Shown in pieces: positions 59,367 to 64,000 of a DNA stretch of 64,000 bases. Location: NCBI RefSeq assembly GCF_007754155.1, contig NZ_CP037423.1:5424865-5488864 (forward strand). Reading direction: 5' to 3'. The notes under the pieces are model-generated. The model did no database searches and was not told the DNA's origin. It was given only the letters and a program-made list of their open reading frames with translations. Origin of the DNA: Stieleria neptunia. Lineage in GTDB: Bacteria > Planctomycetota > Planctomycetia > Pirellulales > Pirellulaceae. A program made the translations under genes and the position numbers. How positions within the stretch are numbered: the first letter of the stretch is position 1; the number at the start of each line of letters is the position of its first letter.

Positions 59367-59708
59367 ATGGAATCCATCGGAAACAACATCAGCGTGAGCT
59401 TGCCGGGTCAGATCGCCGCGGCGGCCAAGGGCGGCGATCCGTCCATGGAGCAGATGAAAGAACTGGGCACGGAGTTTGAAAGCGTGTTTCTGTCGATGCT
59501 GATGAAGGAGATGCGAAACTCACTCGAAGACGGCCTGTTCGGCGGCGACGGAAGTGACTCCTTTGGCGGCATGTTCGATCTGTTCATCGGCCAACACCTT
59601 GCCCAGTCCAACGCGATCGGCGTCAGCGATTTGTTGGTCGAGCAGTACTCCAAAACGCAAGCCGACGGCGAGCCGGAGTCATCATCCGGCGTCTCGTTCT
59701 CCGCATAA
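59367..59708 (+). CDS. flgJ: FlgJ-type rod-binding protein without muramidase domain
   Basis: 113 residues from ATG 59367. Only the N-terminal rod-binding domain of FlgJ is present: MKELGTEFESVFLSMLMKEM and GGMFDLFIGQHLAQSNAIGV. It caps or scaffolds the growing rod; the peptidoglycan-cutting glucosaminidase domain of enterobacterial FlgJ is absent, so another hydrolase must open the wall. It begins 19 bases after flgI. Confidence 0.9.
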   Translation: MESIGNNISVSLPGQIAAAAKGGDPSMEQMKELGTEFESVFLSMLMKEMRNSLEDGLFGGDGSDSFGGMFDLFIGQHLAQSNAIGVSDLLVEQYSKTQADGEPESSSGVSFSA

Positions 59709-59798
59709 ATCCACTTTCCGCATCACCATGCGTCGCCACGGTCCTATGACCCTGGCCGAACCCCTTTTTGGACATCTCTCACAGACGGTGACTCAACG

Positions 59799-60356
59799 AT
59801 GAATCAACAAACGGAACGACTGGGCGTCCTCGTCGAGCGGCAACTGCAATTGGAATCGGGAGTCGCCGACGCGCTCGATGCACTCAACGACGAAATGGCT
59901 GCGTTGCTGGACAACTCGGGGATCTATGGCCCCCAACAATCGGATCTGCAACAGCTCTCGCCCCTGATGGAAACGCTGCAACATCGCCAGGCGGACAGCC
60001 GCAAGTCACGCCGGATCCTCAGCCGCTATGTCGGCGCCAAAGCGACCGGTGGGACCGACGCGGCTGACACGCCGAGCGAAGTCGACGATCGCCTGACGTC
60101 GATCAAGACGATTCTGGCAACGCTTCCGCCCGCGGAATCCAAACGGCTCGATGCCAGCCGGCGACAACTTCACGATCGGCTGGTCGCCGCCCAGCAACGG
60201 CTGACCGCCAACCAAGTGGTCATCTTTTACTCCACCGAGTTTCATCGTCGTTACCTGCTCGGTGTGTTGCAGTGCGACGTCGATGAAGCCAGCTACCAAG
60301 CCGATGGCCAATCGTTCAAGCTCCCCACAGAAAAAATCATCGGAAGGAACTGCTAA
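59799..60356 (+). CDS. flgN: FlgN-like export chaperone
   Basis: 185 residues from ATG 59799. A largely helical protein (RLGVLVERQLQLESGVADAL, DALNDEMAALLDN, RRQLHDRLVAAQQRLTANQV) of FlgN size and charge, immediately upstream of flgK and flgL, the cargo of FlgN. FlgN proteins are weakly conserved in sequence, so the call leans on position. The stop codon is two bases before the flgK ATG. Confidence 0.75.
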   Translation: MNQQTERLGVLVERQLQLESGVADALDALNDEMAALLDNSGIYGPQQSDLQQLSPLMETLQHRQADSRKSRRILSRYVGAKATGGTDAADTPSEVDDRLTSIKTILATLPPAESKRLDASRRQLHDRLVAAQQRLTANQVVIFYSTEFHRRYLLGVLQCDVDEASYQADGQSFKLPTEKIIGRNC

Positions 60357-60358
60357 CG

Positions 60359-62323
60359 ATGCCCAATTTTTCAATCGGCCTGTCCGCCCTGCGAACCAGC
60401 CAGTTCGCTCTGGAAGTGGTCTCCAACAACATCTCCAACGCCAACACCGATGGATACCACCGGCGACGGCTTTCCATGGAATCGACTCCGCCAAATTACA
60501 CCGGCGGTTTTCGTGTCGGCAACGGCGTCACGATCTCGGGAATCACTCGGATCCGCGACCAGGTCACCGAATCTTCCTTGACCAGCGTGATCTCCGATTC
60601 CAACGATGTCGACCAGCTGTTGACCATCGAGCGGAAGATCGAATCGGCGTTGCTGACCGGCGACAATTCGGTCGGACGACAACTCGATCAGTTCTTCGCC
60701 GAGTTCACGAACTTGTCGGCGTCCCCGAACGAGCCGGCCCAGCGATCGGCATTGTTGGAGACCGGCAAACAGCTGTCCGGCGGTCTGCGTGACGCGGCGC
60801 AACAGTTGACCGAACTGAAGAACAACGTGCGGCTGCAAATCGAAAACGAGATCGAATTGCTCAACGGCGACCTGCAAGAGTTGAGCGTTGTCAGTTTCGA
60901 GATCAACAAGTTTTCCGCCCAGGGCATCGAGCGGAACAACGAATTGGACCAACGCGACGCCGTTCTGAACCGGATCGCGGAAGTCGTCGGCATCGCGCGG
61001 AACGAACAACCCGGTGGCCAATTGCACCTGACCATCGGCAACCACAGCATCGAACAGGGCAGCCACCCCAGCACCCTGTCCGTCGTGGAAGAGGGCGGAC
61101 AGCTGGAGATCTACTTGGACGATTCTGCGCGGCCCTTGTCGGTGGAAACCGGGCGGCTCTCGGCGCTGGTCGAAGCGTACAACGAAATCATTCCCGCCTT
61201 CGAAGAAAAACTGGACCAAATTGCCGGCCAACTGATCCAGAGCGTCAACACCATTCATGCGACGGGGATCGGCAGCACGGGATCGTTCACGAATCTGGTC
61301 GGCAACGTCAACGTCTCCGACACCGATGTGCCGTTGTCCGAAGCGTTCCCCGAGGGGGACCTGACCGCCGGAGAACTCACTCTGTCGGTGATCGATGCCA
61401 ACGGCGATCGGCAGACGCATGTCATTTCGATCGATCCCGACGTGGACACACTGGAAGACGTGGCGGCGGAATTGACCGGGATCTTGGGGATCACCGCATC
61501 GATCCGAGCGGTCAGCAACCAGTTCCAAATCACCACGGGGGCGGATCTGGAATTCGATTTCGCCGGCGGCGTGGAAACCAATCCCGACCTGTCGCTGTTT
61601 TCCGGTACCAGTGTGGCGACCGTCGCGGGCACCTACACCGGCGAAAGCAACGAATCGTTGACCGTCCAAATCGAGGGCAGCGGACAAGTCGGTAGCGCCG
61701 CGGCGCTGTTCGCCAACGTGTATTCGTCCAGCGGTGCGTTGTTGACCCGCGTGAACGTCGGCGACGGATACGAAGCCGGTTCCGCGATCGAACTCGACGA
61801 CGGCGTCGAACTCTCCTTCAGTGCCGGCACGATGAACGATGGCGATGAATTCACGACACGGTTGACGGGTGAACCGGATCAGACGGGTATCCTGGCCGCG
61901 CTGGGCATCAACGCGTTCTTCAGCGGAACCGATGCCCATTCGATCCAAGTCGACACGAACGTTGCCACCGATCCCGGCCGAATTGCAACCGGGCGAACCG
62001 GCGAAGCGGCCGACACCAGCAATCTTGCTCGATTCATCGCCATTGATGATGCCACGTTGATGCCCGGTGGTCGCACGATCGGACAGTACGCCAGTGAAAT
62101 GGGCACCGAGATCGGTTTCGAGATCAATTCCAACACCGCGTTGAGCACCAGTTTGACCACATACCAACTTCGGCTGGAAACGGAGAGAGACGCGAAATCA
62201 GGCGTCGATCTGAACGAAGAATTGGTCTATTTGCAGGAATACCAAAAGTCATATGAGGCGGCCGTCCGAATCATTCAGGCGACCGACGAAATGCTCACCG
62301 AACTGTTCAGAATCATAGGTTAA
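60359..62323 (+). CDS. flgK: Hook-filament junction protein FlgK
   Basis: 654 residues from ATG 60359. N-terminal D0 helix (SIGLSALRTSQFALEVVSNN, then NISNANTDGYHRRR), the FlgK helical region (QLDQFFAEFTNLSASPNEPA), a long beta-rich variable centre, and the C-terminal helix VDLNEELVYLQEYQKSYEAA typical of FlgK. It joins hook to filament (HAP1). It is longer than the ~550 residues of enterobacterial FlgK, owing to extra beta domains. Confidence 0.95.
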   Translation: MPNFSIGLSALRTSQFALEVVSNNISNANTDGYHRRRLSMESTPPNYTGGFRVGNGVTISGITRIRDQVTESSLTSVISDSNDVDQLLTIERKIESALLTGDNSVGRQLDQFFAEFTNLSASPNEPAQRSALLETGKQLSGGLRDAAQQLTELKNNVRLQIENEIELLNGDLQELSVVSFEINKFSAQGIERNNELDQRDAVLNRIAEVVGIARNEQPGGQLHLTIGNHSIEQGSHPSTLSVVEEGGQLEIYLDDSARPLSVETGRLSALVEAYNEIIPAFEEKLDQIAGQLIQSVNTIHATGIGSTGSFTNLVGNVNVSDTDVPLSEAFPEGDLTAGELTLSVIDANGDRQTHVISIDPDVDTLEDVAAELTGILGITASIRAVSNQFQITTGADLEFDFAGGVETNPDLSLFSGTSVATVAGTYTGESNESLTVQIEGSGQVGSAAALFANVYSSSGALLTRVNVGDGYEAGSAIELDDGVELSFSAGTMNDGDEFTTRLTGEPDQTGILAALGINAFFSGTDAHSIQVDTNVATDPGRIATGRTGEAADTSNLARFIAIDDATLMPGGRTIGQYASEMGTEIGFEINSNTALSTSLTTYQLRLETERDAKSGVDLNEELVYLQEYQKSYEAAVRIIQATDEMLTELFRIIG

Positions 62324-62327
62324 CCCG

Positions 62328-63785
62328 ATGGATGCTCGAGTCACTTCGCAAACGTTTACCCGTAATGCGATCCATTTCACCTCGCTGCACAGCTCGCAAT
62401 TGCTGACCGCCCAACGGCAGATTACCTCGGGGCTGCAGTTCGAACTGCCGTCGGAAGAACCGGTCGCCTATCGACAGGTCCGATCGTTGGAAACCCGCTA
62501 CGTCGAATTGCAGGCCGACAAAACCGTGATCGGTCGCGCAACCTCGACGCTCAACTCCAGTGTCGCCCAGTTTCAAGATGTCAGCGAACTGATCACGCTT
62601 TCCAAAAACCTGGTGCAACAAGGAATACAAGCGCTGGATTCCGACGAACGCAATGCGCTGGCAACCGAAATTGACGCGTTGTTGGCCCAAGCGCAACAAA
62701 TCGGACTGGCAAAGTTCAACGAAAACTATTTGTACGGGGGCACGCGATCCGACCAACCTCCTTTCACGTTCGCTGAACCGGTGCGTGAAAATGGCATCTT
62801 GGAAGTCAGCTACCAAGGGTCCCTGCAACGCAGTCAAACCCACATCGGTGATTCGATCTCGATCGACACCTACTATGACGGGTCCAAAATCTTCGGAGGC
62901 TCCGGTCGCGAATCGACCGTGCTGGTCGGAACCACGGGAGCGAAGCATGGCGGAGGCACCGACACGCTGGTCGGTCGAGCCACCTTGCAGGTTCGACACG
63001 ACACCACCAGCTATGCCGGCGGCTCCGGTGTCCTGGCCGGAACCGGTTCCGCGGCCGGCGACACCATCCTCGGCCCGGCTGGTGCGCATCAGTTGACGAT
63101 CGTTGACACAGCCGGTGACGGTTCGGCCGGGACCATCTCCCTCAACGGCGGCGAACCGGTTGCGTTTTCCAACACGGACACCAACTTACGCGTACCGGGT
63201 CTATTCGGCCAAGAAGTCTACTTGGACACGACCAACATCGCCGCCGGTTTCAACGGGACCGTCGATATCACGTCGACGGGAACGTTGAGCGTCGACGACG
63301 GGGCATCGACCATCCCGATCGACTACAGTTCCAGTCAACTGGTTTCCGACGTCGACAGCGGCCAATTCACCACGATCGACTCGAGCAACATCCGCTCGAC
63401 CGGCGACGATTCACTGGAGTTTCCCGGAACGTCCGACCTGTTCCAGATTCTGCACGCCACCGCCGCAGACCTGCGCAACAGCAGGGAGCTGAGTTCCGCC
63501 GAGTATGGTCAAGCGCTCGACCGGCGACTGAATGAACTGGACCAAGCCGCCAGCAGGGTGTTCAGCGTGATGGGCGAACAATCGACTTCCTTGCAGACGA
63601 TGCAGACGATGGAGTTTCGCGTCGACGATTTGATGCTTTCGGTCGAATCGAATATCGGCGAACTCCAAGCCACCGACTTTCCCGATGCGGTGCTGCGTCT
63701 GGAAAATTCACAGACGCTGCTGCAGTACACCTACGCCGTCACAGCGAATCTGAATTCGCTGGGGCTGTTGGAATTCTTGCGATAG
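62328..63785 (+). CDS. flgL: Hook-filament junction protein FlgL
   Basis: 485 residues from ATG 62328. N-terminal flagellin-like helix (SLHSSQLLTAQRQITSGLQF, SEEPVAYRQVRSLE), the FLYGG-type motif NENYLYGGTRSDQPPF, a Gly/Thr-rich central domain, and a C-terminal helix (AVLRLENSQTLLQYTYAVTA) ending in LGLLEFLR. It is HAP3, the second hook-filament junction protein. The central insert makes it well above the usual ~320 residues. Four bases after flgK. Confidence 0.94.
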   Translation: MDARVTSQTFTRNAIHFTSLHSSQLLTAQRQITSGLQFELPSEEPVAYRQVRSLETRYVELQADKTVIGRATSTLNSSVAQFQDVSELITLSKNLVQQGIQALDSDERNALATEIDALLAQAQQIGLAKFNENYLYGGTRSDQPPFTFAEPVRENGILEVSYQGSLQRSQTHIGDSISIDTYYDGSKIFGGSGRESTVLVGTTGAKHGGGTDTLVGRATLQVRHDTTSYAGGSGVLAGTGSAAGDTILGPAGAHQLTIVDTAGDGSAGTISLNGGEPVAFSNTDTNLRVPGLFGQEVYLDTTNIAAGFNGTVDITSTGTLSVDDGASTIPIDYSSSQLVSDVDSGQFTTIDSSNIRSTGDDSLEFPGTSDLFQILHATAADLRNSRELSSAEYGQALDRRLNELDQAASRVFSVMGEQSTSLQTMQTMEFRVDDLMLSVESNIGELQATDFPDAVLRLENSQTLLQYTYAVTANLNSLGLLEFLR

Positions 63786-63795
63786 CGATCTCGGT

Positions 63796-64000
63796 TCAGG
63801 ACGCCGCCGGTTTGCGAAAACGCAACAGATAGTTTTCTTCGAATGCCGGCACCTGGACTTCATCGACGAATTCGAATCCGCCCTTCTCGATCTCGCTGCG
63901 AAACACCTGTTTGCCGGCGCGGACATGACCGAGGATGAATTCGCGCGACTTTCCGGGAATCCGATCAAAGTCGATGACGATCAATGCACCGCCCGGCTTG
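63796..64000 (-). CDS. C-terminal part of a class I SAM-dependent methyltransferase-like protein
   Basis: The minus-strand frame is open from the right window edge to the stop at 63796-63798. It reads KPGGALIVIDFDRIPGKSRE, then GHVRAGKQVFRSEIEKGGFE and EENYLLRFRKP. The PGG-loop, hydrophobic strand and EIEKGGF helix are the C-terminal third of a Rossmann methyltransferase. The 5' end, including the SAM-binding loop, lies outside the window. It is convergent with flgL. Confidence 0.7.
   Translation of the reverse strand, partial: KPGGALIVIDFDRIPGKSREFILGHVRAGKQVFRSEIEKGGFEFVDEVQVPAFEENYLLRFRKPAAS

Noticed and set aside
60371-62167. 598-codon open frame on the minus strand opposite flgK
   Set aside because: Shadow of flgK codon bias; composition is not protein-like and the opposite frame is a well-recognised gene.

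Overview
The window looks like the chromosome of a planctomycete of the Rhodopirellula/Pirellulales type. The evidence is a gene pair with planctomycete cytochrome C, DUF1549 and DUF1553 domains followed by a Tat-exported DUF1501 protein (7.6-12.1 kb), a planctomycete-style ECF sigma factor next to a very large Ser/Thr kinase (1.6-6.1 kb), a moderately high GC content, and intergenic spaces filled with foldback repeats. No species can be named from sequence alone.

Layout. 0-19 kb: a truncated secreted DMFase-like protein; the sigma/kinase pair; a PhoD-like phosphatase; the DUF1549/DUF1553-DUF1501 pair; a CBM9-like secreted protein with small neighbours, one of them an HExxH protein; then a three-gene set for making and recycling a glucosylglycerate-type compatible solute (phosphatase, 3-phosphoglycerate glycosyltransferase, GH13_18 phosphorylase). 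19-20.4 kb: two membrane proteins of unknown function. 20.7-26.06 kb: an apparent genomic island between a tRNA-Leu 3' fragment and an intact tRNA-Leu(UAG). It carries an unusual integrase, a zinc-ribbon/membrane/DUF4041/GIY-YIG protein and an overlapping set of a DUF6602-like nuclease, a membrane protein and a coiled-coil protein. This is the best candidate in the window for an undescribed, probably defensive, system. 26.4-29.5 kb: housekeeping operon rplY-pth-rpsF-ssb-rplI on the minus strand. 29.9-33.1 kb: an MBL hydrolase and a DUF485/ActP-type symporter pair.

33.1-37 kb is a four-unit tandem array of a foldback repeat whose last unit has been split by two different insertion sequences: an IS4-family element with 11-bp target duplications, and a 1.7-kb element with 13-bp inverted termini that I cannot place in a family. 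37-45.4 kb: sufS/sufU, a Tat-like secreted protein, an aldo/keto reductase, a cyclic-nucleotide-sensor/patatin protein coupled to an ECF sigma factor, and a HlyIII-type membrane protein.

45.4-63.8 kb is a divergent flagellar locus. The minus-strand operon runs fliL-fliM-fliN-fliO-fliP-flhA, a small membrane protein, a FliA-type sigma factor, then three uncharacterised genes. The plus-strand operon runs flgF-flgG-flgA-flgH-flgI-flgJ-flgN-flgK-flgL. Oddities are the absence of fliQ, fliR and flhB between fliP and flhA, a FliM without the N-terminal CheY-binding peptide, a FlgH without a lipoprotein cysteine, and a FlgJ without the muramidase domain. The window ends inside a methyltransferase-like gene.

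Dispersed foldback repeats of at least five sequence families occupy most gaps between genes. Family names rest on motif recognition by eye; no database search was run.
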